Positions 11,408-21,199 of a stretch of DNA of 64,000 nucleotides are shown here, piece after piece (positions within the stretch are counted from its first letter, which is position 1; the number at the start of each line of letters is the position of its first letter). The notes beneath the pieces are model-generated. The model ran no database searches. It saw only the letters and a program-made list of their open reading frames with translations, and was not told where the DNA came from. Source of the stretch: Oceanospirillaceae bacterium (GTDB taxonomy: Bacteria; Pseudomonadota; Gammaproteobacteria; Pseudomonadales; Balneatricaceae); NCBI GenBank assembly GCA_013373085.1, contig JABXIM010000028.1:33235-97234 (forward strand). Direction: 5' to 3'. Position numbers and translations under genes: made by a program.

Positions 11408-12997
11408 ATGGCAGAGCAACAGATTACCCATGTCCGCCGTGCGCTCATCAGCGTCTCGGACAAGACCGGCATCGTCGAATTCGCCCGGGCGCTGGTAGCC
11501 CGTGGTGTCGAGATCCTCTCCACCGGCGGCACCTTCAAGCTGCTGCGTGAGCAGAACATCGACGCCGTCGAAGTGTCCGACCACACCGGCTTCCCGGAGA
11601 TGATGGACGGCCGCGTCAAGACCCTGCACCCGAAAATCCATGGCGGCATCCTCGGCCGTCGCGGCACCGACGATGCGGTCATGAACGAGCACGGCATCGC
11701 GCCGATCGACATGGTAGTGGTCAACCTCTACCCCTTCGCCGCCACCATTGCGCGTCCGGACTGCGACCTGCCGCTGGCGATCGAAAACATCGACATCGGT
11801 GGTCCGACCATGGTGCGCTCTGCCGCCAAGAACCACAAAGATGTCGCCATCGTCGTCAACGCCGGCGACTATGACGCCATCATTGCCGAGCTCGAAGCCA
11901 ACGACGGCCTCAGCTACAAGACCCGCTTCGACCTGGCGGTGAAGGCGTTCGAGCACACCGCCTCCTACGACGGCATGATCGCCAACTACCTCGGCGCCAT
12001 CGTCGACGGCAGCGAAGAGCAGCCGGCCGATTTCCCGCGCACCTTCAACACCCAGTTCGTCAAGGCGCAGGAGATGCGCTACGGCGAGAACCCGCATCAG
12101 AAGGCGGCTTTCTACGTCGAAGCCAACCCTGCCGAAGCCAGCATCGCCACCGCGCGCCAGCTGCAGGGCAAGGAGCTTTCGTACAACAACGTCGCCGATA
12201 CCGATGCGGCGCTGGAGTGCGTCAAGAGCTTCACCAAGCCGGCCTGTGTCATCGTCAAGCACGCCAACCCGTGCGGCGTCGGTGTCAGCCCGGAAGGCGG
12301 CATCCGTGAGGCCTACGAGCTGGCCTACGCCACCGATACCGAATCTGCCTTCGGCGGCATCATCGCTTTCAACCGTGAGCTGGACGGGGATACCGCCAAG
12401 GCCATCGTCGAGCGACAGTTCGTCGAAGTCATCATCGCTCCGCGCATCAGCGACGCCGCCCGCGAAACCGTTGCCGCCAAGGCCAACGTGCGCCTGCTCG
12501 AATGCGGCGAGTGGCCGGCCGAGCGTCACGCCGAACTCGACTACAAGCGCGTCAATGGCGGTATGCTGGTACAGAGCCGCGACATCGGCATGGTTACTGC
12601 CGACGACCTCAAGGTGGTGACCAAGCGCGCACCGACCGAGCAGGAGATCCACGACCTGATCTTCGCCTGGAAAGTGGCCAAGTTCGTCAAGTCCAATGCC
12701 ATCGTCTACGCCAAGAACCGTCAGACCATCGGTGTCGGCGCCGGCCAGATGAGCCGCGTCAACTCGGCGCGTATCGCGGCCATCAAGGCCGAGCATGCCG
12801 GTCTCGAAGTCAAGGGGGCGGTCATGGCGTCGGACGCCTTCTTCCCGTTCCGCGACGGCATCGACAACGCCGCCAAGGTCGGCATCACCGCGGTGATCCA
12901 GCCGGGTGGCTCGATGCGTGACGAAGAAGTCATCCAGGCGGCCGACGAAGCCGGCATCGCCATGGTCTTCACCGGCATGCGCCACTTCCGCCACTAA
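11408..12997 (+). CDS. purH: Bifunctional AICAR formyltransferase/IMP cyclohydrolase
   Basis: [32 protein letters not shown]; 529 aa. Confidence 0.98.
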   Translation: MAEQQITHVRRALISVSDKTGIVEFARALVARGVEILSTGGTFKLLREQNIDAVEVSDHTGFPEMMDGRVKTLHPKIHGGILGRRGTDDAVMNEHGIAPIDMVVVNLYPFAATIARPDCDLPLAIENIDIGGPTMVRSAAKNHKDVAIVVNAGDYDAIIAELEANDGLSYKTRFDLAVKAFEHTASYDGMIANYLGAIVDGSEEQPADFPRTFNTQFVKAQEMRYGENPHQKAAFYVEANPAEASIATARQLQGKELSYNNVADTDAALECVKSFTKPACVIVKHANPCGVGVSPEGGIREAYELAYATDTESAFGGIIAFNRELDGDTAKAIVERQFVEVIIAPRISDAARETVAAKANVRLLECGEWPAERHAELDYKRVNGGMLVQSRDIGMVTADDLKVVTKRAPTEQEIHDLIFAWKVAKFVKSNAIVYAKNRQTIGVGAGQMSRVNSARIAAIKAEHAGLEVKGAVMASDAFFPFRDGIDNAAKVGITAVIQPGGSMRDEEVIQAADEAGIAMVFTGMRHFRH

Positions 12998-13002
12998 TTC
13001 CG

Positions 13003-13092
13003 GAAAGCTGCGAACTTGAGCGGCAGGCGGCAGGCGGACAAGGTTTCGAACCGGCCCCGCTTGCAGCCTGTCGCTTTTGTCTTGCAGCTTTC
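13003..13092. repeat. purH-purD spacer: inverted pair of degenerate heptamer tracts (GAAAGCTGC...GCAGCTTTC arms)
   Basis: 9-bp perfect terminal arms; left tract contains (GCGGCAG)x2.6; right tract is a degenerate reverse-complement version. Confidence 0.6.
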
Positions 13093-13108
13093 TCCGTAGG
13101 AGAAACTG

Positions 13109-14398
13109 ATGAAAGTACTGGTTATCGGCTCCGGCGGACGCGAGCACGCTCTGGCCTGGTCCGCTGCCCGAGACGCGGCGGTCGAGAAGGTGTTCGTCGC
13201 GCCCGGCAACGCCGCCACCGCCACCGAAGCCAAGCTCGAAAACGTCGCCATCGACGTGCTGGACCTGGATGCTCTGGTCGCCTTCGCCCGCGACAACGCC
13301 ATCGGCATGACCATCGTTGGTCCCGAGGCGCCGCTGGTCGCCGGCGTCGTCGACCGCTTCCGCGAAGCCGGCCTGCCGATCTTTGGCCCGACCGCCGCCG
13401 CCGCCCAACTCGAGGGTTCCAAGGCCTTCACCAAGGACTTCCTGGCCCGTCACCGGATTCCGACGGCCGAGTACCAAAACTTTACCGAAATCGATCCCGC
13501 CATCGCCTACGTACGCGAGAAAGGCGCGCCGATCGTGATCAAGGCCGACGGCCTCGCTGCCGGCAAGGGCGTTATCGTCGCCATGACGCTTGACGAAGCG
13601 GAAGCCGCGATCCGCGACATGCTGGCGGGCAATGCCTTCGGCGACGCCGGCAGCCGCGTCGTGATCGAGGAGTTCCTCGACGGCGAGGAAGCGTCCTTTA
13701 TCGTCATGGTCGACGGCAAGAATGTCCTTGCGATGGCAACCAGCCAGGACCACAAACGCGTTGGCAACGGCGATTCCGGTCCGAACACCGGCGGCATGGG
13801 GGCCTACTCCCCGGCGCCCGTGGTCACGCCCGACATCCACCAGCGCGTCATGGACGAGGTCATCATGCCGACGGTGCGCGGCATGGCGGCCGAAGGCAAC
13901 GAATACACCGGCTTCCTCTATGCCGGTCTGATGATCATGGCCGACGGTACGCCGAAGGTCATCGAGTACAACTGCCGCTTCGGCGACCCGGAAACCCAGC
14001 CGATCATGCTGCGCCTCAAGTCCAGCCTGGTCGAACTGTGCCAGGCCGCGATCGAGCGCCGTCTCGACCAGGCCAGCGCCGACTGGGATCCGCGCCCGTC
14101 CGTTGGCGTGGTGATGGCGGCCGGCGGTTACCCGGGCGACTATGCCAAGGGCGACGTCATCAGCCTGCCCGCCGAGACGCCGGCCGACACCAAGATCTTC
14201 CACGCCGGCACCAAGCTGGTCGACGGCAACGTGGTGACCGCAGGCGGCCGCGTGCTCTGCGTCACCGCGCTCGGCGACAGCGTCACCGATGCCCAGCAGC
14301 GGGCCTACAACCTGCTGCAACAGGTATCCTGGAACGATGCCTATTTCCGTACCGATATTGCCTACCGGGCCATCGCGCGGGAAAAGGCCGAAAGCTAA
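13109..14398 (+). CDS. purD: Phosphoribosylamine--glycine ligase
   Basis: [33 protein letters not shown]; 429 aa. Confidence 0.98.
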   Translation: MKVLVIGSGGREHALAWSAARDAAVEKVFVAPGNAATATEAKLENVAIDVLDLDALVAFARDNAIGMTIVGPEAPLVAGVVDRFREAGLPIFGPTAAAAQLEGSKAFTKDFLARHRIPTAEYQNFTEIDPAIAYVREKGAPIVIKADGLAAGKGVIVAMTLDEAEAAIRDMLAGNAFGDAGSRVVIEEFLDGEEASFIVMVDGKNVLAMATSQDHKRVGNGDSGPNTGGMGAYSPAPVVTPDIHQRVMDEVIMPTVRGMAAEGNEYTGFLYAGLMIMADGTPKVIEYNCRFGDPETQPIMLRLKSSLVELCQAAIERRLDQASADWDPRPSVGVVMAAGGYPGDYAKGDVISLPAETPADTKIFHAGTKLVDGNVVTAGGRVLCVTALGDSVTDAQQRAYNLLQQVSWNDAYFRTDIAYRAIAREKAES

Positions 14399-14471
14399 GC
14401 CTTCCTCCACCCTGACAAGTTCATTTCTGAACCAGTCAAAGAAACCATACAAGCCGCGCACCCAAACTTAC

Positions 14472-14555
14472 GGGCACTTCCCCGCGGCGAACAAAATTGG
14501 CACCATGCCGAATCATTCGCGGCGGGGAAGTGCCCTGTGGGTACGCCGCTCCCAC
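14472..14555 (-). repeat. 84-bp dispersed palindromic repeat, copy 1
   Basis: GGGCACTTCCCCGCGGCGAA / TTCGCGGCGGGGAAGTGCCC arms plus GTGGGTACGCCGCTCCCAC; reverse complement matches 38620-38703. Confidence 0.8.
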
Positions 14556-14590
14556 GATTGGCCTTCGGCTGATTGACAACCAGAATACCA

Positions 14591-14615
14591 ACAGCCACCT
14601 TAGGGTGGCTGTTTT
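14591..14615 (+). terminator. Rho-independent terminator-like hairpin
   Basis: ACAGCCACC-TTAG-GGTGGCTGT followed by TTT. Confidence 0.7.
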
Positions 14616-14662
14616 CGCTTTCCCACGAGTTGCAGCTTCTTCAATGCCGAGGTAACCGAAAC

Positions 14663-15280
14663 ATGACCCTGAGTATCTGGCTGACCCTGCTGGCAGCCGC
14701 CACCCTGATCAGCCTGTCTCCCGGCGCCGGCGCAGTGACCGCGATGAGCCATGGCCTGAGCCAGGGCGTACGTGGCGCCCAACCGGCGATCCTGGGGCTT
14801 ATCAGCGGCTACGGTACCCAGATTGTCGTCGTCGGCATCGGCCTCGGCAGCCTGGTGGCCGCATCCGTCACGCTCTTCACCGTCATCAAGTGGATCGGCG
14901 TCGCCTACCTGGTCTGGCTGGGTATCCAGAAATGGCGCGAGAAAGGCGACTTCGAACTCGGCGCCGCGAAGCCGGTGCACTGGCATCGCGCCTACCTGCA
15001 AAGCCTGCTGATCAACATCACCAACCCCAAGGGTCTGGTCTTCCTGGTGGCGCTGATCCCTCAGTTTCTCGATCCGCACGCCCCTCAGGCGCAGCAATTG
15101 CTGATTATCGGCAGCACCCTGGTGGTGGTCGACTGGTGCGTGATGACCGGTTACAGCCTGCTGGCTTCTCGGCTGCGTGGCTGGATGCGCAATGCCCGCG
15201 CGCGCCGTACGCAGAACCGTGTTACCGGCAGCGCCCTGATCGGTGCCGGCCTGGTGTTGTCCGGCGCCCAGCACGCCTGA
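14663..15280 (+). CDS. LysE/RhtB family amino-acid exporter
   Basis: SPGAGAVTAMSHGLSQGVRGA; NITNPKGLVFLVALIPQFL. Confidence 0.88.
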   Translation: MTLSIWLTLLAAATLISLSPGAGAVTAMSHGLSQGVRGAQPAILGLISGYGTQIVVVGIGLGSLVAASVTLFTVIKWIGVAYLVWLGIQKWREKGDFELGAAKPVHWHRAYLQSLLINITNPKGLVFLVALIPQFLDPHAPQAQQLLIIGSTLVVVDWCVMTGYSLLASRLRGWMRNARARRTQNRVTGSALIGAGLVLSGAQHA

Positions 15281-15384
15281 CTACAGGATACCCGCCGCAG
15301 CGGTTGCGGCGGTCTGCCGCCGACAAGGTATAATCGGCTCTGTCCGAAACCGCCGCCACCTCGCCGACAGGGATGTAAACGCCG

Positions 15385-16434
15385 ATGTTGACCGCTCCGA
15401 GATGCTCGTTTTCCGTGCTGCTGGCAATACTGCTGAGCGGCTGCGGTAGCCACTCGCCGCATGACGAAGTACCGCCGCCGGAATCGCCTTACTGCCTGCG
15501 CGGCGGCAGCGGCGACAGTTTCAGCTGCGATCCGGACAAGCAGGAGCCGATCGACACCGACGTTCGCGAAGTACGTATCGACGATGCGGACCTCCAGGCC
15601 CGCCTCGCGGACATCAAGCAATGGCTGCGCAGCGAAAAAGCCGCAATGAAGGACAACCCCGGCACCACCGACGAGTCCGACATCCGCCTGCCGCCACCCC
15701 GGCAGCAGCCGGAAACGCGCTCGGCCGAGACCCCCGCCCCGCCATTGCCCAGCCTGCTGCCGGACGCCCGCTATCGCGAATCACTGGCAGAGGCCGACCG
15801 TCTCCAGCGCCAGGGCTACCCTGAACATGCCCGGCAACTTCTGAAGCAGCTGACCCGGGAGTTCCCGCATCGCCCGGAAGCCTACAACAACCTGGGGGTG
15901 TTGCTGGCGGCAAACGGCCAGTACAGCGCCGCCGTCGAGCAGCTGCGCCAGGCGCTCGAAACGCACCCGCACTATGCCCGTATCCACGACAATCTGCGCG
16001 AGCTTTACGGCGCCATCGCCGGCAATACCTACAACGACGCACTGGGCATGCGCCGCGTGCATGTCGCGCCGAAACTGCAACCCCTGGCGGCGGCGGAGGA
16101 CGCCGATGACGACGACAGTATCGCCGCTCTCGTCGGAACCCGAATCGAACACTGGGCCGAAGCGCCCGGTTATACGCCGGAGCAGCAGGCACAACTCTAT
16201 ATCCCGGGTTATCGACCCGATGCCGATACCAACCACCGCCAGTGGCTCGAATCGCTGGCGGCCGATGACCGCGTGATGCGGTTACGGGAGTACGAACTCG
16301 CCGTTATGGGCCCGGACTGGGTCGAGGTGCTGGTGACCGCCAGCCACTCCGGCTCCGGCGATGTCGAACAGTGGGCGCTGACGCTGGTGCGTAACGGCAA
16401 CCGCTGGCTGATCAGTTCAGAGCGCCGCGTATAG
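15385..16434 (+). CDS. Tetratricopeptide-repeat lipoprotein
   Basis: Lipobox LLSGC; TPR segment RQLLKQLTREFPHRPEAYNNLGVLLAANGQYSAAVEQLRQALETHPHYA. Confidence 0.75.
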   Translation: MLTAPRCSFSVLLAILLSGCGSHSPHDEVPPPESPYCLRGGSGDSFSCDPDKQEPIDTDVREVRIDDADLQARLADIKQWLRSEKAAMKDNPGTTDESDIRLPPPRQQPETRSAETPAPPLPSLLPDARYRESLAEADRLQRQGYPEHARQLLKQLTREFPHRPEAYNNLGVLLAANGQYSAAVEQLRQALETHPHYARIHDNLRELYGAIAGNTYNDALGMRRVHVAPKLQPLAAAEDADDDDSIAALVGTRIEHWAEAPGYTPEQQAQLYIPGYRPDADTNHRQWLESLAADDRVMRLREYELAVMGPDWVEVLVTASHSGSGDVEQWALTLVRNGNRWLISSERRV

Positions 16435-16469
16435 ATTGCGGGAAGCCTCCCCGCGCCTGCCGCCTAGCT

Positions 16470-16487
16470 CCGGAGCAGCTGCTCCGG
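16470..16487. promoter_or_regulatory. 18-bp perfect palindrome CCGGAGCAGCTGCTCCGG upstream of dehydrogenase/2-oxoacid dehydrogenase cluster
   Basis: Direct reading. Confidence 0.4.
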
Positions 16488-16711
16488 CCCGCCAATTCCC
16501 CGCCTCCCGGTTCATTTCGCACTCGCAAAATCAAGTACTTATTTTCATTTCAGCCCTGAACTTTGACGAAAGCTGTGCTATCCAAAAGGTAACCGAGCGC
16601 CTTCGCGACAGCTGTCACCACCACCCCGCGTGACCGACCGACGGCGCCCCGGGCCCACAAGGCCCGAGAAGCAGGTGCATACCGCGCCGCAGACATACGG
16701 AGGACCCCGTC

Positions 16712-17767
16712 ATGTTCAGACAGCTGGAAAAAGCAGGTCTGGCCGATCTTCATTTCGCAGCCGATCCCTCGACCGGCCTCAGAGCCATCATCGCCATACA
16801 TTCCACCGTGCGTGGCCCGGCCATCGGTGGCTGCCGCTTCATCGCCTACGACTCCGACGACGATGCCATCACCGACGCCATTCGGCTGGCACGGGGAATG
16901 AGCTACAAGGCAGCACTGGCGGACCTGCCCCATGGCGGCGGCAAGGCGGTGGTGCTGAAGCCGCAGGGCGATTTCGACCGCACCGCGCTGATGCAGAGCT
17001 TTGGCCGCTTCGTCGACGCACTCGGCGGCCGCTACATCACCGCGATGGACAGTGGCACCCAGGTCAGCGATATGGACGCAATCGCCACCCAGACCCAGTG
17101 GGTCAGCTGTACCAGCCAGGCAGGGGATCCTTCGCCCTACACGGCCCAGGGGGTTTTCGAAGGCATCTGCGCCGCGGTACGCCATCGCCTGGGCCGCGAC
17201 CGCCTCACCGGCGTCAGTGTGGCATTGCAGGGCCTCGGTCACGTGGGTTTCGCCCTGGCGCGGCAGCTTCATGACGCCGGCGCGCAGTTGCTGGTCTGCG
17301 ACCTGGACAAGGGACGCGTCGAGCAGGCGGTACAGGCCTTCGGCGCCCGCAGCCTGGCACCGGATGAAATCTACGCGGCACCGGCTGACGTCTTCTGCCC
17401 CTGCGGTCTTGGCGCCGTCATCAACGACGATACCCTGGCGCAACTCAACTGCTCCATCGTCGCAGGCTCTGCCAACAACCAGCTGGCCGAGGCGCGCCAT
17501 GGCGAGCTGTTGCGCGAGCGCGGCATTCTTTACGCCCCCGATTACCTGATCAACGCCGGCGGCCTGATTTTCGTCGCAATGAACCATGCCGGTTCTCCGG
17601 CACATGCCATCGCCGACAAGGTCCATGGCATCGGCACCGAGCTGCAGGCCCTGTTCCAGCAGGCCGACCGCGAGGGTCTCCCGACCAGCCTGGAGGCGGA
17701 CAAGCGGGCCGAGGCCATCATCGCCCGGGCCTCGTCCCATGCCGAGCACCAACACAGCGCCGCCTGA
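16712..17767 (+). CDS. Glu/Leu/Phe/Val dehydrogenase family (leucine dehydrogenase-like)
   Basis: GMSYKAALADLPHGGGKAVV; VALQGLGHVGFALARQLHDAGAQLLVCD. Confidence 0.88.
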   Translation: MFRQLEKAGLADLHFAADPSTGLRAIIAIHSTVRGPAIGGCRFIAYDSDDDAITDAIRLARGMSYKAALADLPHGGGKAVVLKPQGDFDRTALMQSFGRFVDALGGRYITAMDSGTQVSDMDAIATQTQWVSCTSQAGDPSPYTAQGVFEGICAAVRHRLGRDRLTGVSVALQGLGHVGFALARQLHDAGAQLLVCDLDKGRVEQAVQAFGARSLAPDEIYAAPADVFCPCGLGAVINDDTLAQLNCSIVAGSANNQLAEARHGELLRERGILYAPDYLINAGGLIFVAMNHAGSPAHAIADKVHGIGTELQALFQQADREGLPTSLEADKRAEAIIARASSHAEHQHSAA

Positions 17768-17785
17768 TGCCGGGAGGACTCATAG

Positions 17786-18880
17786 ATGACGAACATCGCT
17801 TACCAGGGGGAAATACGCTTCAGCCGCTACCTCGACGCCGCGGGCCAGCCTGTGACCGAGCTGCCTGGCTGGGCCGAAAGCCCGGAGATACTGGTCGAGT
17901 ACTATCGCCAGATGACGCTGGCGCGACAGTTCGATACCAAGGCGATCGCACTGCAGCGCACCGGCCAGCTGGGCACCTATCCGTCACTGCTCGGGAGCGA
18001 GGCCATAGATATCCCGACCGCCAGCCTGATGCATGGCGAGGACGTGCTGATTCCCTACTACCGAAACCACGCCATGCAGGTGATGCGCGGCAGCGACTGG
18101 CGTGACGTGCTGTTGTACTGGGGCGGAGACGAACGCGGCAGCGCCAACCCGGCACAGCGCCAGGACCTGCCCAACTGCGTGCCCATTGCGACCCAGTGCC
18201 TGCATGCCTGCGGCGTCGCCACCGCTTTCCGCATCCGTGGCGAGAAGCGCGTCGCCGTGACCCTGTGCGGCGACGGCGCCACCTCCAAGGGCGACTTTCT
18301 CGAAGCGCTCAACGTCGCCGGTACCTGGCAACTGCCGCTGGTGTTCATCGTCAACAACAACCAGTGGGCAATTTCGGTGCCGCGAGCAATGCAGTGCGGC
18401 GCACCGACACTGGCGCAAAAAGCGATCGGCGCCGGCATCCGGGGCGAACAGGTCGACGGCAACGACGTTATCGCGGTCCACGAGGCAGTGGCGCTGGCGC
18501 TGGAGCGGGCCCGCGGCGGCAAGGGACCGAGCCTGATCGAGGCGATCAGCTACCGCCTGTCGGATCACACCACCGCCGACGATGCCACCCGCTACCGCAG
18601 CGGCGACGAACTCAAGGCCGGCTGGGAACAGGAACCGGTCAAACGGCTGCGCAACTACCTGCACGGCCGCGGCTGGTGGAACGAAGATCTGGAACAGGCC
18701 TGGCAGACCGAAGTCAGTAAGCGCATACAGCAGGCGGTCGACGACTACCTCGCCACCCCGGTGGACGATCCCGGCGCAATGTTCGACCACCTTTATGCCG
18801 AGCTGCCCCCCCAGTTGGTGGCGCAGCGCGAGCGGGTATGCGCCCGGGCGGAGACCCGCCGCCAACAGCGGCAGGGCTGA
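17786..18880 (+). CDS. 2-oxoacid (pyruvate/branched-chain) dehydrogenase E1 component, alpha subunit
   Basis: ThDP motif LCGDGATSKGDFLEALNVAGTWQLPLVFIVNNNQWAISVP. Confidence 0.92.
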   Translation: MTNIAYQGEIRFSRYLDAAGQPVTELPGWAESPEILVEYYRQMTLARQFDTKAIALQRTGQLGTYPSLLGSEAIDIPTASLMHGEDVLIPYYRNHAMQVMRGSDWRDVLLYWGGDERGSANPAQRQDLPNCVPIATQCLHACGVATAFRIRGEKRVAVTLCGDGATSKGDFLEALNVAGTWQLPLVFIVNNNQWAISVPRAMQCGAPTLAQKAIGAGIRGEQVDGNDVIAVHEAVALALERARGGKGPSLIEAISYRLSDHTTADDATRYRSGDELKAGWEQEPVKRLRNYLHGRGWWNEDLEQAWQTEVSKRIQQAVDDYLATPVDDPGAMFDHLYAELPPQLVAQRERVCARAETRRQQRQG

Positions 18881-18906
18881 GGCACGGCAGACAGGAGGAA
18901 CGCGGC

Positions 18907-19890
18907 ATGAATGAATCAATCACGCTGGTCGAGGCCGTCAACCTGGCGCTGGCGCATGAAATGGCTGCCGATAAAGATGTCGTTCTGCTGGGAGAGGACA
19001 TCGGTGTCAATGGCGGTGTATTCCGCGCCACCGTCGACCTGCTGGAGCGCTTCGGGCCACGCCGCGTCATGGATACCCCGCTGGCCGAAAACCTGATCGC
19101 CGGGCTCGCGGTGGGCCTGTCGACCCAGGGATTGCGGCCGGTCGCCGAAATCCAGTTCATGGGGTTCATCTTCCCGGTGATGGAGCAGATCATCAGCCAC
19201 GCCGCGCGCATGCGTAACCGCACCCGCGGCCGCCTGAGCTGCCCACTTGTCGTGCGCGCCCCCTTTGGCGGCGGCATCCATGCGCCCGAGCATCATTCCG
19301 AAAGCACCGAAGCGCTGCTGGCGCAGATTCCGGGACTGCGGGTCGTAATCCCGTCGTCACCAGCACGGGCCTACGGGCTGTTGCTGGCGGCGATCCGCTC
19401 ACCCGACCCGGTCATTTTTCTGGAACCTAAACGGATCTACAGAGCGGTCAAGCAGCCGGTCGAGGACAACGGCCAGGCGCTGCCCCTCGACACCTGCTTC
19501 ACGTTGCGCGAAGGCAGCGACATTACCCTGATCAGCTGGGGCGCCATGGTCAAGGAGACGCTCGAGGCGGCCGACGAACTGGCTCAGCAGGGCCTCAGCT
19601 GCGAGGTCATCGATGTTGCCACCCTCAACCTGATGGACCAGGACACCCTGCTGGCCTCGGTCGGCAAGACCGGCCGTGCCGTCATTGTGCACGAGGCCCC
19701 TGGGCACGGCGGCATGGGCGCCGAGATCGCCGCCACGCTGTCGGAACGCGGCCTGCTCGACCTGCAGGCGCCAATCGCCCGCGTAACCGGCTATGACACC
19801 GTCATGCCCTATTACAGGCTCGAACACCACTATCTGCCGAGGGCGGCAGACATTGTCGATGCCGCCCGACAGACCCTGGAGTTCGCATGA
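18907..19890 (+). CDS. 2-oxoacid dehydrogenase E1 component, beta subunit
   Basis: MNESITLVEAVNLALAHEMAADKDVVLLGEDIGVNGGVFRAT; PFGGGIHAPEHHSES. Confidence 0.93.
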   Translation: MNESITLVEAVNLALAHEMAADKDVVLLGEDIGVNGGVFRATVDLLERFGPRRVMDTPLAENLIAGLAVGLSTQGLRPVAEIQFMGFIFPVMEQIISHAARMRNRTRGRLSCPLVVRAPFGGGIHAPEHHSESTEALLAQIPGLRVVIPSSPARAYGLLLAAIRSPDPVIFLEPKRIYRAVKQPVEDNGQALPLDTCFTLREGSDITLISWGAMVKETLEAADELAQQGLSCEVIDVATLNLMDQDTLLASVGKTGRAVIVHEAPGHGGMGAEIAATLSERGLLDLQAPIARVTGYDTVMPYYRLEHHYLPRAADIVDAARQTLEFA

Positions 19891-21005
19891 AATACTTCAA
19901 GCTGCCCGACCTCGGTGAAGGATTGCCCGAGGCAGAAATCCTCGAATGGCACGTCAAGGAAGGCGACAGCGTCAAAACCGACCAGGTCGTGGTCTCGGTC
20001 GAAACCGCCAAAGCGATTATCGAAGTCCCCTCGCCCCAAGATGGAACCATTGCGCACCTTTTTGGTGCTCCCGGCGATACCATCCACACCGGCGAACCCC
20101 TGCTCGAATTCGAGGGCGATGACGCTTCCAGCGATGCCGGCACCGTTGTCGGTGCGATTCAGCGCGCTCGCGACCAAAGCACCCGCGACGAGTTCATCAT
20201 TGGTGCATCACCCAGCACTCGCGCACACCATTCCACACGGGCGACACCGGCCGTTCGCGGCCTGGCGCAGCGCCTCGGCGTCGATATCGGCAGCGTCAGC
20301 GGCAGCGGCCGCGACGGTCTGATTACCGCCGACGATATCGAGCAGGCGGCGCAACTTAACCGAAGTCTGGGCGCGCCGGAACCCTTGCGCGGCGTACGCA
20401 AGCAGATGGCACGCAACATGGCCGAGGCCCACGCCCAGGTGGTGGCGGTGACACTGTTCGACGACGTCGATATCGACCACTGGCCAGACGGTACCGACAT
20501 CACCATGCGTCTGGTGCAGGCCATCGCAGCGGGCTGCGCCCGCGAACCCGCGCTCAACGCCTGGTTCGATGGCCGGCATCTGGTCCGACGCCTGCAGAAT
20601 ACCGTAAACCTGGGGGTAGCCGTGGATACCGAACAGGGGCTGTTCGTGCCCGTGCTGCGTGACATCGGCAGCCGTGACCGCGAGGATCTGCGCGCCGGTC
20701 TCGACCGGCTGCGTGCCGACGTACGAGCACGCACCATACCGCCATCCGAGTTGCAGGGCGCCACCGTTACGCTGAGCAACTTCGGCACCCTCTGCGGACG
20801 CTATGCCACACCGGTGGTGATGCCGCCCCAGGTGGCCATTGTCGGCGCCGGCAAAATCCGCCGTGAACCGGTGTGGTTCGGCGACCATGTCGAGGGGCAT
20901 CGGATGCTGCCGCTGTCGGTGACATTCGACCATCGCGCGGCCACCGGCGGAGAAGCGGCCCGTTTTATGCAGGGCATGATAGAAACACTGCGCGCCGATG
21001 CTTGA
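19887..21005 (+). CDS. 2-oxoacid dehydrogenase E2 acyltransferase (one lipoyl domain, PSBD, catalytic domain)
   Basis: Lipoyl motif VSVETAKAIIEVPSP; PSBD RGLAQRLGVDIGSVSGSGRDGLITADDI; catalytic FDHRAATGGEAARF. Confidence 0.92.
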   Translation: MKYFKLPDLGEGLPEAEILEWHVKEGDSVKTDQVVVSVETAKAIIEVPSPQDGTIAHLFGAPGDTIHTGEPLLEFEGDDASSDAGTVVGAIQRARDQSTRDEFIIGASPSTRAHHSTRATPAVRGLAQRLGVDIGSVSGSGRDGLITADDIEQAAQLNRSLGAPEPLRGVRKQMARNMAEAHAQVVAVTLFDDVDIDHWPDGTDITMRLVQAIAAGCAREPALNAWFDGRHLVRRLQNTVNLGVAVDTEQGLFVPVLRDIGSRDREDLRAGLDRLRADVRARTIPPSELQGATVTLSNFGTLCGRYATPVVMPPQVAIVGAGKIRREPVWFGDHVEGHRMLPLSVTFDHRAATGGEAARFMQGMIETLRADA

Positions 21006-21025
21006 TCATATCCTCTGAACTTGCC

Positions 21026-21065
21026 CCGGCGTGCCGCATCAAAGCTGTGACGAGCGCCGGTTTTT
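21026..21065 (+). terminator. Probable Rho-independent terminator after E2
   Basis: CCGGCG...CGCCGG followed by TTTTT; long loop. Confidence 0.5.
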
Positions 21066-21199
21066 GCTTTTATTCCAGCAACCCCCATTGGGCACACCAA
21101 AGGTGGGCTACACTTGATTCAAAGGAGGGCATTAAGGAACGAACGGAACCGTAAAAACCTTGCCAATCAAGTGGTAATGAGACAGGAAGGTAGCCAACT

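Noticed and set aside
11270-14461. 1063-aa open frame antisense to purH-purD
   Set aside because: Frame complementary to two well-supported conserved genes; low-complexity GDV/R/H-rich translation typical of antisense frames in GC-rich, codon-biased DNA.
21006-21199. sigma-54 -24/-12 promoter for prkA
   Set aside because: No TGGCAC-N5-TTGC match found; only loose GGCAC/GGTGGG similarity.
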